From the NCBI GenBank assembly GCA_037954235.1, contig JBBMOA010000020.1, positions 22,543,177 through 22,607,176 of the forward strand: a stretch of DNA of 64,000 nt, in the 5' to 3' direction. The notes below the pieces were generated by a model that was not told the DNA's origin, did not search any database, and saw only the letters and a list, made by a program, of their open reading frames with translations. The position numbers were made by a program, and so were the translations under genes. Every line of letters starts with the position of its first letter. The first letter of the stretch is position 1. Source of the DNA: Aulostomus chinensis. Lineage: Eukaryota > Chordata > Actinopteri > Syngnathiformes > Aulostomidae. This document shows positions 11,651 through 24,360 of this stretch, piece after piece.

Positions 11651-14585
11651 TAGTTCATGCTGATGCTGATGCTGAGGATGCTGATATGAATACTTCCAAT
11701 AGTTCCACTGATTCTGTGGTTGGCAGCCTGAGCCTCTGCGTGTCTGCAGCCTCCTCCAGCAGCCACATCAAAGCAGTTCTTTAAACAGTTAGTCCTTCAT
11801 ATTTCACACTGTAAATCAAAAATTACCACGGACGTTTTTTTTTTCTTTTTTCCTGTAAGTCCGTAGGTCTGTTCCGCTGTGTGGAACCCTGGAGCTCCTT
11901 CCTGCAGGGGTGTCGCCTCCTGAGGACACAAATATACTATAATTATCCCTTTTCATATAAGAAGGACTGCATTATTATTATTATTGTATTATGATGATGT
12001 AGTATTAGCTGTAGCAAATTAAAAGTAAGCAAGGATATGTTTTAGTTCAGACAGGAGCCATGTTTCGAATGATGCCGACCTGAAATTCTGCCACTGTTTA
12101 GCGTTCCTGCTCCAGGATTTCCCCCACAACACGTGAGCCAGTTTAAACAAAAAACCCCCCTCATGAATAAATAATTGAGGCTGGTTGATGTCTCAATATT
12201 TTTCTGGACTTTTTAAGAAAGTGGCTTCCCGCTCGTGGCTCCACAAAGACCTTCGGCTGAGTGAAGTCAGCAGCAGCGTGAATCCATCATCTGAGTCCTG
12301 AATGGGAGTGACACGGAGCCATGAGAATTATTACGCCATATAAGTCACCATCTGCTCTTAAAAGGATTATATATGGCCACGGTAACTCAGCCTCCGGGGG
12401 TGTGAGAGGAAAGTGTGTCCACACGCACACTCAGCCAATCTTAAAAATGTGTTTGTGAACAAAAAGAGGAAAACAATAAACCAGATAAACCTTCCTAATC
12501 TTCCTGTGAATTGTACTTCACATTTTCCCTTTCACAAAAGACAATTAATGAGAGCTGAGCGGGTTCGTAAACCAAACCACCGGTTGTGTGCGGCGTTCTC
12601 TGCCTCTGGTGGACGATACCACAGTGTAGACTCTCGCTACGGCTCTGATTGTATCACATCTGGGTCGGGGGTTCTCGTGTGCCCCCCTTCGTGATTCCAT
12701 CCTGGTCCTTGACCAGGTCTCTTTGCTTGCCTTCTTGGTCCAGCAGCTACATGTCTCATAGAGAAAAATAAAGATACCTTGTCAGTGTGTTGATGTGGGC
12801 AGCAGCATCATCTGTATTTTATGTTGTGTGGCGTGAAGGAAGCTCACATTTAACCTCATTAGTCTGAGGCCCTTTTAATATTTTCATAATGTAGCTGTTT
12901 GTTTTCATCCCTACCCCCCGTTTGAGAAACAGCGGCTTGGTTTACAAGGACGGCAATAATCTGCATATCAATCTGATTCTAAATGAGAAAATATTCCAAT
13001 GACACGATTAACATCCCCATCTGTTTTCATGTATTCATCCTTGAATCGTGAGACACAACTGGAATGTCAGACTTTACGTTCTGTTAGGTATTTGGCTCGC
13101 AGGCCTTCCAGCTGTTGGAGCGGTTAAACGCGAGCGTCCAGCTTCACCGGGTCGACTGCAGCAGGAAAAAGTTTTTGACCTCCAGTGATATGAAGAAGTG
13201 CTGGACTGAACCCTGCAGCAGAGAGAGAGAGAGACAATGAGGAAAATTACATCGACATTCATGACGAGTCCTTGACTTTCGGGAGGATTCACTCTGTAGA
13301 CTTTCAGTCTCCAGGAAAAATTGGCTCCGCATTGAAGACCTTATCAGAAAGGACACGGAGCTCCACACCTGCCAATCACCATGTATGACCACGTGCTCCT
13401 GTGTGTCTTTCAGTTACCCGCCGCCTGACACATTTTGCCTCTGAAACAATGAGGGTGTGTTTGCTTTTGCAAGCTGACGGCCACATTTTTAGTGTACAGA
13501 AATGACAGCCGTAGACGTTAAAAGGTGAACACCTCCTGTGCGCGTCAGCGGTTCCTGTGTCCGCCGCTGTGCAGCCTTAGAAACAAGGAATGAAAGAACC
13601 TTGTTTGTCAGGTTTTAAATTATTTTGTGGTTCACTTGATGGGCAGGTTTTCAAATGGCAATAAGTTTATTCATTCGGTCACGTGGATCGTAGGAACCCA
13701 GGATTTGGAGCTGTGACTCATAATCAAGCTGGTGATTTTAATCGAAATCCCAAGGTCACATGACATTGAAGCTTCTGAAGCAAGACAACATTTCTCACAC
13801 TGGTGCAGTTCCTGTTGTTGGAGGGGGCGGCACCGTGGGTGGTGGCAAATTGCAAAACCTTGATAGTCTCTGACTTTGATCTCTGCTTTGATCTTATTTA
13901 CTCTCTCATCTCAGTTAGAACCGACCCTGATTTCAGTGTCGTGCGATATTTTATCTGTCCAGCAGAATTTGACTTTGACCCCATGAGCCGTGGGTGAGAC
14001 AGTCGAGTCGCACACATGAAGACACAAAGGCTTTTATTGTTCGATAGTTTGACGATAATTTGGTGCCCTCTTGCGAACCACCTGCAGTACCATCGCTCTC
14101 CAGCAGGGAGCAGCAGCCCACACTTTGAGTCACGGTTCTATACCTGGATGTGCCTCTCCAGTTGTGGGTGGTCCAGGCATCTGTGGCAGGAGGAGCAGAC
14201 AGTTGTAAGTTAGAACTGTTGAAACTAATTTAACAAACAGCATCTCCTCTCAGAGGACAATATTTTCCCTGTCCTGTGCTGCACCTGATCTTAAAAAAAG
14301 TGTGTGTGTGTGAGGAGAAACCTACTTCGTGTGCGTGGGTGTCCGTGTGTGTGAGAATTGAGTGTCTGAGCCTTCAGACTCGCGGGACAATGGAGAACAG
14401 CTCTATTTTCTAATTGAATAGTGATTCAATCCACAAACTCAGCGAGCTGAAGTGTAAAGCAATTAGCCGATTGATGGCGACCCTCCTGGATGGTGTAGAG
14501 AGACGGGAAGAGCGCGCGTGTGTTCTTTCATCCCCAAGCAGCCACATCAATCTCCATCAATCATCTAATTGCTCTCCTGGTATGG
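11651..14585. other. noncoding, nothing recognised
   Basis: Starts with a short TGCTGATGCTGATGCTGA stretch next to the minisatellite. The rest is unique sequence with small AT-rich blocks (ATTATTATTATTG near 11972). No supported gene. Confidence 0.5.
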
Positions 14586-14596
14586 ACACACACACA

Positions 14597-14638
<42 letters not shown>
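14586..14638. repeat. (CA)n microsatellite
   Basis: About 25 CA units with one TC interruption near the left end. Tandem HT residues in overlapping frames here are artefacts of the repeat. Confidence 0.96.
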
Positions 14639-17229
14639 GTGTAAGTGCAGAGGGACCCTGGTGTGTGTTAGTGTGAAATTCCCTTGGCAGCAAATAATTC
14701 AGTGTAGGCATGGATTCACAGTGTGAGATCCCAGTAGTGGTGGTGGATTACTGCTCCTCAATTCTCACCACCCCTCTGAGAGACGAGCGGAGCGCCTGTC
14801 AGTCAGCCTGCTTCGTACGGCCCCGCGTGATTGTGAAACACACTATTCTCCCGTGACACACTCACACATGCGTTATGTAAAGCAGAAATGAACGGGAGCC
14901 TAATTAAAAGGACGACGAACAGAAACACAAGCGGAGATTGGCATGGAGAACCAGATTTTCACAGAATTTAGCGACTTTAACCGACACCTTGATAAGATTA
15001 TTGTGGGATTTTCAATGGTTGTGCGTTGCGGCTGAGCCGAAGGTGCTGATTCATAATGAATAAATATTACGTTTGATAACCAAGTGAGCCTGTAGCCGTG
15101 TTTCCATAAAAGGGATTTGATGCAAGCTTTGACTTTGGCCTTTTTCTCTTTTTCTTCTTCTTCTTCTTTTTTTGTTGCTTTCTTATGGAATCGGCATAAT
15201 GTAACAAAACCTCATACAAAGTCATTTAAGGTGGCTTTTGCCTCTTTAGAAAAAAAACGATTAGTTTTCCTCAAAGAAAACACTGACAAAGGGCTCTCAC
15301 TTTTATCGATGCAGCTGCAAGCTAAAGTGCATCACACCCAGGTCCGTCCCATTGCTTTGCTCACGAGTTGCTGCAGGTTTCTGCTTGACATTCACTTCTT
15401 TCGCATTTCAACATGGCCGATATTTAGTTTTCAGACCTGGGAGGCTCTCATCCAGACAGGATAATGTGGATTGTCTGCAAAACAATCACACCGATGGCGA
15501 TCGCTTGAGCAGAAAATTTATTTAGATCACCTCCAACGTTCCAGGGGGGCACAAATCTGACATTTCATCGTCTGGGTTTTCCTCTCGGGTCCAGCCAGCC
15601 TGAAGAGGCCTCTCCTGTGTCATACGATTCAAAGCACCAACAGAAACAGTTAGCTGCAGGTAAACCAGTGCTGATATCAAGTGAAAAGCAAAACTGGCAG
15701 CCTGTGACGAGATGACTCCATCGATTATTTAAACCATTTCGCAGACGACTGAAAAGAACATCTTCATTATGGAACAATGAGAATAAGAAGTAAAGATTTT
15801 TTCGTCCGTTTCGAGGTGATATATCGAAGGGTTTGAGATGCAATCAGCGGCTCATTGATCACACGTTAGGTTGACTGGCACGGAACCATTACGAGATGTT
15901 GGATCGGCATTTCTGTCTTTACCGTGGACGGTTCCTTTAACCATTTCTCCTGCAGAACTAATTTATTCAAGTTCTGCATCTCTACTTGAATCCCGCAAAA
16001 TTCCAGCGGCATATTAAGCACCTTCTTGCCCCGAAATAGATTCATTACAAGGTATTGATTTTGGCCTCAAACACACCAGCACGCCACATATACAGTGGAT
16101 ACCTTATAGATGCTCATTAAATCCTCTTGTCACTGCAGATGTTTGAAAGCTTCTACAAAGAGTATTATCCTGCTTGGATAAAGAGCATGGATGAATGGCT
16201 GAATCCTCAAACTCCGGCTTGGATGTTTTAATGAAATCTCCTGGGTAGAGTCCCACAGCATCTCCTTGTTCTCACTGTAATTTATACAGAAATAAAACTT
16301 TACTTTGGGTGGAAGTCAGTCACCTTCTGGAAAACCACTCAACGGTAAGGGAGAGCGGCAGGAGAAAAAAAAAAAACATTAAATGATGAGGAGGAGGGGG
16401 AGGAGGAGGATGGGCCTTGATTGTGTCAAACAATAGCTTTCTGAGTGCCGAGCATATAAATCCATCTATTATGAATGTATCTGAGGGTGAAGCATATCCA
16501 CACAATGACTCTAAAGACAGAACAATTGGATTGGGGGCTGAGGGCAGCAGGCAGTCATTAGGATTTCTCACTCATCTCAGTAATATTCAACTTATTTTGC
16601 CTTAAGGCACAGAAAGACACAGCGGCTCAAAGGCTGCCTCCTCAGCTGGGTGGGAATGCTCCAGCCTGCTCAGGGAAATAAGAAATGTGACAGAAATGTT
16701 GGAAACCACAAAAGGACAAAGGGTGGTGGTGGGGGGGGGGGGGTGGTGGTGGAGATGGAGATGGAGTGATGCAGTAAGAAACAACGTGTGAGGAAAAGAG
16801 TGATAGCGTTCGCATCCATGTTTGACCCCGTTTTCCTCATTAATTTAGGTCAAGCTCTTTAATGATTGTGTGAAAGTGCTTCCCTGAAATCCCTCGCGTC
16901 CGCGGCTGCCAAATGAGATGGAACAGAGTTTTGCACGCATGCGATCGTATGCGCGTTGAGGCTCCGTGAGCCGTGAGTAGCTGCAACAGCGTGTGCGTGC
17001 TCTTGTCCCTGAGAAAGTGAGAATTTAGATTAGACTGATACTTTACAACAGAGTGGAGCTTTCCTTGAATTGAAAATGCGTTTTCTAACCTGCGTTCCCC
17101 CACCCCCTGTATTCCCTAAGGTGATTGGCTCATCCCTGAACCCCTACACAGGGATGGATTTACACCGGAACTCCACCGGGGCGGCAACGCTGGGATGTGG
17201 TTTTGTTCTGTCCTCCTTGTGGAGTTCTT
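14639..17229. other. noncoding; TTC-rich and G-rich low complexity patches
   Basis: Unique sequence with a TTTCTTCTTCTTCTTC patch near 15149, GAGGAGG low complexity near 16388 and a G-rich GGTGGTGGGGG tract near 16724-16752. The AT-leaning stretch 14930-15080 has the look of conserved noncoding DNA, but I cannot test this. No gene seen. Confidence 0.45.
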
Positions 17230-17802
17230 GGCTGCGTCCGAATTGCACGTAGCAACCTACGTCCTCCTGCTGCGTCCTACCGCTACAGCCTACTCCGACA
17301 ACCTAAACACGGCGGCACCATTCGGACATCCTAGAAGATTGGTGGTGAAGCACGACCTCTGCTGGCAGAGCACAGATTCTGCAAATAGGTAGACAGCACC
17401 AACGAAAGCCCCACCTGCTGGCCTGACTGTGGTACTGCACTCCACTCTGAGCGCACCTTTCACTCATTCTCTGTTATTAAGCACATTAACGCACCTGTAA
17501 AGGTGTGTTAAGGCACCTTTAGTCATCAACAATGACTATAAATGTTGGTGTTGCATAAGAATGGGAGACTGTTGGTGGCGCAAACTTGGCTTGTGCGTCC
17601 ACATGTTTTTAGGGGACGAAGAAGAAGTCCGCGGTGCATTGTGGGCCATAGGTTGCTCCGTAGGATGCACCTGAACCGACCTACAATGTGGGCGTGTTTA
17701 GGCTGGAATTTAGGTTGCGAAGTAGGTCGCTACTCGCGCCAGTTGTGGTGTCGGACAGCCTACGACCTACGACCTGACCTACATGGCAATTCGGACGCAG
17801 CC
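17230..17802. mobile_element. 573-bp MITE with 17-bp terminal inverted repeats
   Basis: The ends are perfect inverted repeats: GGCTGCGTCCGAATTGC at 17230-17246 and its reverse complement at 17786-17802. Similarity continues inward with repeated ACCTACG words. Flanking CTT at 17227-17229 and 17803-17805 forms a 3-bp target duplication. Three-base duplications with GG-starting ends fit PIF/Harbinger-like elements, so a non-autonomous Harbinger-type MITE is my inference. No transposase frame lies inside; the interior has an imperfect hairpin (CACCTGTAAAGGTG near 17491). Confidence 0.85.
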
Positions 17803-19019
17803 CTTGTCCCACCAGGTGCGTTGCAGAAGTGAGTTCAGTGTCTGCTCAGATCTGATTTTGTTCTCCTCTCATGGTTAAGATGACTTTGTCGAGTGAAGTG
17901 GTTTAGTTTTGGATATTTTAATTGTGGATCCTTGGATTTTTGGGTTTGGGGAACTTCAGTGAGCTGTTGGTGGCAGAAAACGTCTCAAAAAACTGGAAAG
18001 AACCGCTCAAACGCCGTGCTGGGCTTTGTATCTGCTGGAGCTTGATGTTTGCAGCACAGATGATTCATCCACTGCTGTCAGATCCTTCTGTCTGTGTGGT
18101 GATGTGACAGAGGACTGCTGCTATTCTGAGGGCTAACCTAGCTAAGCGGCTAGCTTACAGTCAGTGAGGTCTGTAGTTAGCAAAGACTCAAGCAGGAATG
18201 ATTCTTACTTGATGTTCCGCAAACTTAATACCTGAATGGGAACACATGTTCTGGTAGAACACACCAAATATTTTTTATATATATATATACATACATATAC
18301 ATATATGTTTATATATTTGCACTCGTTCTCCTCTGACTCCACTGGAGATGTTTAGCGGCAGTCCAGGCCGGGGATAAGCAGACATGTTTTACTGGGTGTT
18401 TGCTGCCAACCTTGAGGTTATTTATGAGGTTGCTACATGCAGCCGTTGCTCCCCAGCCGCACACCGTCGCTGTTTAATGCTTTGGTGCTTCCAGCTCAAG
18501 ACCCATCGTAAACCGCGGACTCAGCAGGGGGATTCTGTCTCGTTCAAATTTGGTGCCAAGAGGAGGATTTCTAGAGAAGATGGGCAGAAGGAGGAGAAGA
18601 TGAGGAGAAGGAGGAAAAAAACCCAAATGATTTTAGAGGATGAACCATAACGAAGAGCAGGATTGGGGTTTTTTTCATCGGGGTTTTTTTTTTTTTTTTT
18701 TTTTACATTTTCATTAATTTAAAGGGGAAATATAAAATGGGCCGTGATGGAAAAATTTGGGCAAATGCTCGGTAATCCAGATTAATCTGGTCTGGTCGCG
18801 ACGTGTTCACGTCCAACATTGCAACATATGTCTCTTCCATCTACTCGCCATAGTTTTTAAACAGGCTCTTCTTTAATTCTGACGCGTGATAGACAAAAAC
18901 ACCAGGAGAGACGCAATGAGAGAAGGAGGTTTTGGTTGAGAGGGCAGGTGACTTGTTCCTTCTCCGGCAACTGTTAATCTACATCAACTTTCTGAAATCT
19001 AAAACGGAGAAGGAGAAGA
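17803..19019. other. noncoding with (TA)n and poly(T) tracts
   Basis: Contains an impure (TA/CA)n tract at 18276-18316 and a T21 tract at 18684-18704 that follows GGGG. A GA-rich segment near 18585-18625 gives a lysine/arginine-rich frame that is only composition. No supported gene. Confidence 0.5.
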
Positions 19020-19259
19020 CGTTTGCCAAACACTGAGAAGAGCTTGACACGGGTTCGCTACGTGAACTCGTTAAAAGACACGTCGAGAGCGTTTGAAGAT
19101 CAGTACTTTTCCCTTTTCTACTTTGACGACTGAGTGCTGATACTCCTTTACGTTTACTCGAGTAATGAATCAGGACCTCCGGTGTTTATTTTAGTATCAG
19201 TACTTCTACTTGAGCGACAAACCTGTGTATTTTTGCCAACTCTGACGAACTCTGACGAA
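19020..19259. mobile_element. hAT-like non-autonomous element remnant
   Basis: The sequence carries ACTCCTTTACGTTTACTCGA and TAGTATCAGTACTTCTACTT and ends TTTTTGCCAACTCTG. On the other strand that end reads CAGAGTTGGCAAAAA, a typical hAT terminus. Words such as GTACTTTTACTTGAGTAA are frequent near hAT ends in fish. The opposite terminus was not found, so this is probably a truncated remnant. Confidence 0.4.
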
Positions 19260-19346
19260 CGCGCTTGCAAATAGTTTGATTCACTGAAGTTGAATCCAGC
19301 TTCACTTTGACACGTCTGTCACGTTCATCAATACAACAAAGTTGTT

Positions 19347-19351
<5 letters not shown>

Positions 19352-19384
<33 letters not shown>
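19352..19384. repeat. (GT)n(GA)n microsatellite
   Basis: About 13 GT units followed by a short GA run. The 196-codon minus-strand frame 19776-19186 passes through it as (HT)n. Confidence 0.95.
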
Positions 19385-19385
<1 letters not shown>

Positions 19386-20506
19386 CAGATGGCCCGCATT
19401 TTTCCCAGCTCCCTGTGTGAAGTTGTTTTTCTCCTCTGTGTCTTTTTGCCTCCCTTCCTCTTGGTTGTGTGTCTGTCGGTTGATCTCCTTCAGGTTGCTG
19501 ATGAGTCGAAGCCGTGCTCGGAGCAATGAGATAATTGTCACTCGTCTTGCTACACCCACTTACGCTATATGTGCACTTGTGCGCTCTGGATGTGGAGGCC
19601 CGAGGCGGTCTTCTCTTCATTGTTTCATCTGCTGTAATTAGAGGACTTCTCTGTAAAATCATCCAACATATTAAAAACAGAGAATCGCAGCAGGAAGCCA
19701 CGTGTCCCAACACTGACGCCATGTAAACCACCTCCAGGTTAAAATAACCTGTTGTTGACGCAAACCCCCCCCCCACACACCTCGCTCATGTAGGTCATTA
19801 GTAACAACCAAGTCCAGCAGATGGGGGAGTCGTAAACAGGTCTCATGTTGAGCCATTGACTCGGAAACCTCAGAAGACCATGCTGATCAATGAGGAATCA
19901 TCGATTGGCATAAGAGAACATGGAGAGCAAGCTGACTGTTTGCTGAAGAAAGTATTTATCCTGTAAACCGCCGCCACGGCGTGCGTCAGTCCCTGCATCG
20001 CCGCACACTCACTCAATATCCACACACCCTTCCGTCACTTCATTTCTTGTGGTGTGAACACTTCACCGCTGTCCTTCCCTCCTGCGGATGTTATCAGACT
20101 ATTAAATGCTATCGCTACAATTATAATGCTTCACATGGAGAAAAGTGCACTCACCTGCAGTTCCAGAAGCTGCATACAATCTTTTATAGTCCTTGATGAA
20201 CCACCGCTGGATTCACCAGCACCACCAGAGGAATGCAGACCCTCTGCTTGCTATGATAAGGAATATCCATGGAAGTAAAAATGCACAGAGTGGAGTAAAG
20301 GAGGAGTATTTGCTCTGGTTAAATAATGGCTCAACCACACCAGGGGAGAAGGTCTCCGCAGGTTCATGAGGTTTTGCGGGCGAGGAGACGTTCTGGTCAG
20401 GGTCAAGATTCCCTCTGCTGTTGTTCAAACGGATTTGTTTCAGAATTAAAAAGGTTTAAGTTGACTTGGACCAACCATAGCAAGCAACACTGTACACACA
20501 TCTATA
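19385..20506. other. noncoding, nothing recognised
   Basis: Unique sequence. Several overlapping frames of 60-100 codons run on both strands without domains. Confidence 0.5.
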
Positions 20507-20878
20507 GATATTTAACCATCCATCCCTCCATGTTCTCCCTCTTCTCCTGTTGAGGGTGGTGTGGGTGGAGCCTATCCCAGCAGCCTTCCCCCTGGACAGG
20601 TCACCAGTCCATCACAGGGCCAACACATAGAGACAGACAACCATTGGCTCTCCCAGCCACGCCTACGGTCAATTTAGTGTCTGGATTAACCTGGTCCCCT
20701 CTTGATGTCTTTGGACTGTGGAGGAAGCTGGAGTACCAGAGAGAACCCAGCAGGAACAGGGAGAACATGGAGACTCACCCAGAAAGACCCCGTGCTGGAG
20801 CCGGGGCTCCACCCACAACCTTCTTGCTGGGGGGCCACAGTGAGGACCACTGCACCACTGCGTCGCCAGGGATATTTA
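20507..20878 (-). mobile_element. V-SINE copy 2, minus strand
   Basis: Same family as copy 1 in reverse orientation: the tRNA-like head (GACGCAGTGGTGCAGTGG when read on the minus strand) is at the right and the tail, GGAGGGATGGATGG, at the left. The V-domain lies between about 20705 and 20790. GATATTTA at 20507-20514 and 20871-20878 is the target-site duplication; extending it two bases gives one mismatch. It shares the 3' tail type of copy 4 (GGAGAAGAGGGAGAACATGG) but the head variant of copy 3 (GGTCCTCAC followed by GTGGCCCCCC). Confidence 0.92.
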
Positions 20879-22039
20879 TCATTAGAATTATTATGTAGAG
20901 CTTTAATATGGTAAAAACATCAAATCATGGAGAATAAATGACGATAAATTAATTTCCTTTAAAAAGAAAACAGTAAATACCTTTCACTTATAAATCTCCA
21001 CCTCAAAGGCAAAATCAGCCTCAAAGTGAATTCTGGACACACAAAGTAACACCGTATTCACCACGTCAGCGAATGGCCTCGATGATGTCACGTAAGAACC
21101 ATCATTTACGAAACACGTGAGCCAGCGTAAGTCCTTGGTCACACCTGTCCAGGTACGACAACAGAACCCCTCGGTTAATCAAGCCAAACGATTGTTTCAT
21201 TGCTCATGACATCAGTACTTTGTCGGAGCAAAACATTATCGTAGCATCCGCGTCTGATCCTGCGCCACCTCCCCTCCCCGAAAAAAAAAAAACCACGAAG
21301 GGAAAACACACCAATCATTAAAATTAATGAGGTGGTTCGACTGTATTCCCTTCACAAAGGGAGACATGCAATGAAATTTACTTACAAACTATACAATTTG
21401 CTGTAGGAGATGTATTTAGTATTTCTCTTTTAATGAGCTGGGATGTATAGGGAGCCTGTGGGAAGATAAACATGCACGTGCAAGATTAAGCCCAGATGGT
21501 TCTGATTGGAAAATGCTACGAGGTGCCAAATCAAGCCAAATGCATATTTAAAGGCAACGTAAGAGGATGCATGAAGTAATCTGCCCCTTGATAGGAATAC
21601 TCTTCATATGTCGTGATTTTTTTCTTAGGGCATCTTGATTTTTATAGGTAGCGTGTAAAAACCAACCTCAACGCCACGCTGAAGAATATTTTCCAGCGAG
21701 AGGTTCAACTTTCTCGAGGTAAACTCTGGTTTCTCCATTCAACTACCACCTTTAACTACCCTGGTGTTACAGTTCAACCCAAAAGTTTAAAAAAAAGAGA
21801 CATTTATGCTTCAGTAATAATTTAGGAAAGAAAAAAACCCAGAAACTTACACCAGAAACAATGCCAAGGGGAGCGCTGGTGGTAACGCACCCGCGATTCG
21901 CCCCTTTCACGACGCGTGTTTTGACTCGTCAAAGGCAGAAAAAGCACAAGAATTAACGTGAATTATGAAAATGTTGCTTCCCCTCAAAGGAGTATTTTGC
22001 CTTTTGAGGAAGCGATTCGAGGTGTCTTGATGTCAAGAT
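20879..22039. other. noncoding, possible conserved element 21340-21620
   Basis: 21340-21620 is unique, AT-leaning and free of repeats, with words such as ATGCATATTTAAA and GAAATTTACTTAC, the look of fish conserved noncoding sequence. This is an impression only. Nothing else recognised. Confidence 0.35.
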
Positions 22040-22871
22040 TCTTCCATCCCGAGAAATGAAATGAACGTACAGCGCTGCTGCCGAGTGAACGCCACTGTGA
22101 ACGCTACTGTGAACGCGTTCCGTCTGGTGTCTGTGAACGGCTCGCCCTCTCGTTCATCTTCGTTCAGTGGGGTACCAGATTTCAGGTGAAAATCCAGCTG
22201 AAAAAACTCTGTAAACACCTCTTGATGTCTAACGGAAAAAACATCCCATCTGGCAACGCCAGCCACCGGTGTCGCGCCGCCGCACGCGTCATCAAAACAG
22301 AAAGCAGCATGAAGGAGGCGACAGGAGCGGCTCGTGGTTCCAGCCCACGGACAAGACACAACTGGACTCAACAAACCAGCAAGGTTGCGTCGTACAGTCT
22401 TTTAAACGAGTGTTATGACAAAGTTGAGGACGATGGGAAAAATCTTACATTTCTGTGCAAACTTTGCCCGCCGGGTTTCAAAAAGAAAATACGCACTTCA
22501 GTCACATCCACCGCAAACCTGAAACGGCAAATTGAACTGAAGCACCAGGGTAGCCCTCCAAGGGATGTGCAAGTACATAAAGGACGTAGAAGGACACAAA
22601 ACTGAAAATGAAGATGCAGGCTGACACATTGATTGTTTGAGGTGGTCAAATAACTGCTGTCTGCGGTCCCACATGGGCTGGAGCAGTCGTTTCAAGAAGT
22701 CATAGCTCAAAGCAACATGTGGGGAAAAAGAACTGAACGAGTTCATTTTTAGAACTGTGAACTTTGTTCCAAATTGTGAATTATGAACTTTGAACTGCAC
22801 GAGTTCGTTTTAAAATCCGTCAACTGAACTTGGAACTCGTCCATGTAGAAAAATGAACTTTCCCAACACTG
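22040..22871 (+). mobile_element. decayed hAT transposon with BED-finger ORF remnant
   Basis: The 3' end is rich in GAACT/AGTTC words (GAACTGAACGAGTTC, GAACTTTGAACTGCACGAG) and finishes TTCCCAACACTG (22860-22871), the inverse of a hAT-type terminus CAGTGTTGGGAA. The 5' side has GTGAACGCCACT tandem words and GTTCATCTTCGTTCAGTG. Between them lies a fragment of a ZBED/hAT transposase. The catalytic RNase-H-like domain and dimerisation region are missing, so this is an internally deleted copy. The 5' terminus and 8-bp target duplication were not identified, so the left boundary is approximate. Confidence 0.7.
22186..22605 (+). pseudogene. hAT transposase N-terminal fragment with BED-type zinc finger
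   Basis: Open frame of 139 codons; the native start may be the internal Met at residue 14 (codon at 22225). Residues 86-121 fit a BED zinc finger, the DNA-binding module of hAT transposases and ZBED proteins: LTFLCKLCPPGFKKKIRTS, then STANLKRQIELKH. The Cys pair is C91/C94 and H120 is present, but the position of the first ligand His holds Gln (Q115), so zinc binding is probably lost. The frame ends shortly after the finger, before any RNase-H-like catalytic segment. Acidic residues before the finger (YDKVEDDGKN) are typical of fish ZBED-like proteins. I take it as a transposon relic rather than a domesticated gene. Confidence 0.7.
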
Positions 22872-24360
22872 CTGATGGCTAACAACAGCAAGACTGCTGT
22901 CTTGTATTGAACTCAGAGACTACTACTACGACTACTACTACGACTACTACTACTAGAGTACTTGAAAGGCAAAATACTTTTTTTTTTTTTGGTTGAGTAT
23001 GGATTTAATGTGCTTTTCTAGGCATGAACAAATCTCTGCTGTGAAAAGGACACATTTTCCAATATGCTCTCTATGTTTGGATTAAAAATTAATGATATTT
23101 ATTTGTATGATGCTCAAAAAAACAAAACAAAACAGCACCTTGTAGTATTGAATGAATTCGCGTGGGGTGCTACTCGGCTGGTTGGAAACAAGCTAGTAGT
23201 TTTCACCCCGTTTTGCCTTGTAAGTAGCTGCCCTCGCCTTGTTCTGGTGGTTAGGTGTTACTTTTTCCCCTCTGGTGCTGTTTTGCAAAGCTGTGAAAAT
23301 GTCATCCTCGCATCACTGAACACCAGAGATAACAGCTACTTCATGCTCAAACCCAGAAATAAAGCTCAGTTTGTTCTGCGGTGACTGGAACAGCAATATG
23401 AACCAATTAAAATGAGACTGACGTCGCACTTGACAAGCACCGCTAGCTAGCAACTATCAGCAGGGACATGCTGAAATAAATTACTGTGTGTAGGCGTACG
23501 TTTCACTTCTTCTTCTTCTTCTTCTTCTACTTCTTCTTCTTCTTCTTCTTATTGATGAAGGGAATTAATAAAAAAAAAAGAAGAATTCGAATACTAAAAA
23601 TACTTCATTTTCCCTGTTCAGCTTTGCCCTCAGTACTGTTGGAAGCTAAGCTAGCACCACTGGAAAACCAGTTAGCATGCCGGTGCTGTGCCGTCTTGTT
23701 GGCTGAAAAAGGACCTTATTCCTTTCCCAACAAGAAGGAACTGGAAATACTGGTTCACACTTGGTGTCTCATTTAGGACTTTTCTCTGTTCCTCCTGATG
23801 TTAACTGTGCAGAATAATCAGCGCTGGCTCCTTGTGAGAGGAACACAGCAGCGGCGCAGGTGTACCAGTTCCACGAGTCGACTTTCAGTTGAGTTATCGG
23901 AGAAAACGGTGCTTTTGGTTGCTTCACTGCTGTCGTCCATACAGTCCACATCATCTTGGCCCTAAAAAAGACATTTAATAAAGAAATATGCTCCATATAG
24001 TGAAATACAAACAGAAACAGGAAAACAAGCATATTTCCCCTGTGAAATAAATTGGAATCATTCCTCTTTGTCCCTGTTTGTCTGTCCCTCGCTCATTCCT
24101 GCTCTCCGACAAATATGAGATTAAAAGAACTCTTACACGCGATCATGAATCATCAAGAGAAAGCGCAACACTCCGGTGTTGGATGTTTTTATGCTTTGTC
24201 TCGTTATTGGCAGTCGTTCTAAAAGATCGCTGGTGGAAACAATTAACATGTCAGCGTGTGTATATAAACGTAACTTTTGGAAAATGTGAGACCAAATTTT
24301 AGATCCAAGAACTGAAGCTTTTTCTGGCAGTGCGGTCAGGAAAAAACAAAACAAAAAAAC
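22872..24360. other. noncoding; trinucleotide repeats
   Basis: Contains a (TAC/GAC)n patch at 22921-22955, a (TTC)n run at 23506-23550 with one TAC interruption, and poly(T) near 22979-22991. Otherwise unique; no gene supported. Confidence 0.5.

Noticed and set aside
19186..19776. 196-codon minus-strand open frame, longest in the window
   Set aside because: Passes through a (CA/GT) tract as a histidine-threonine repeat and has no recognisable domain; length is close to the chance maximum.
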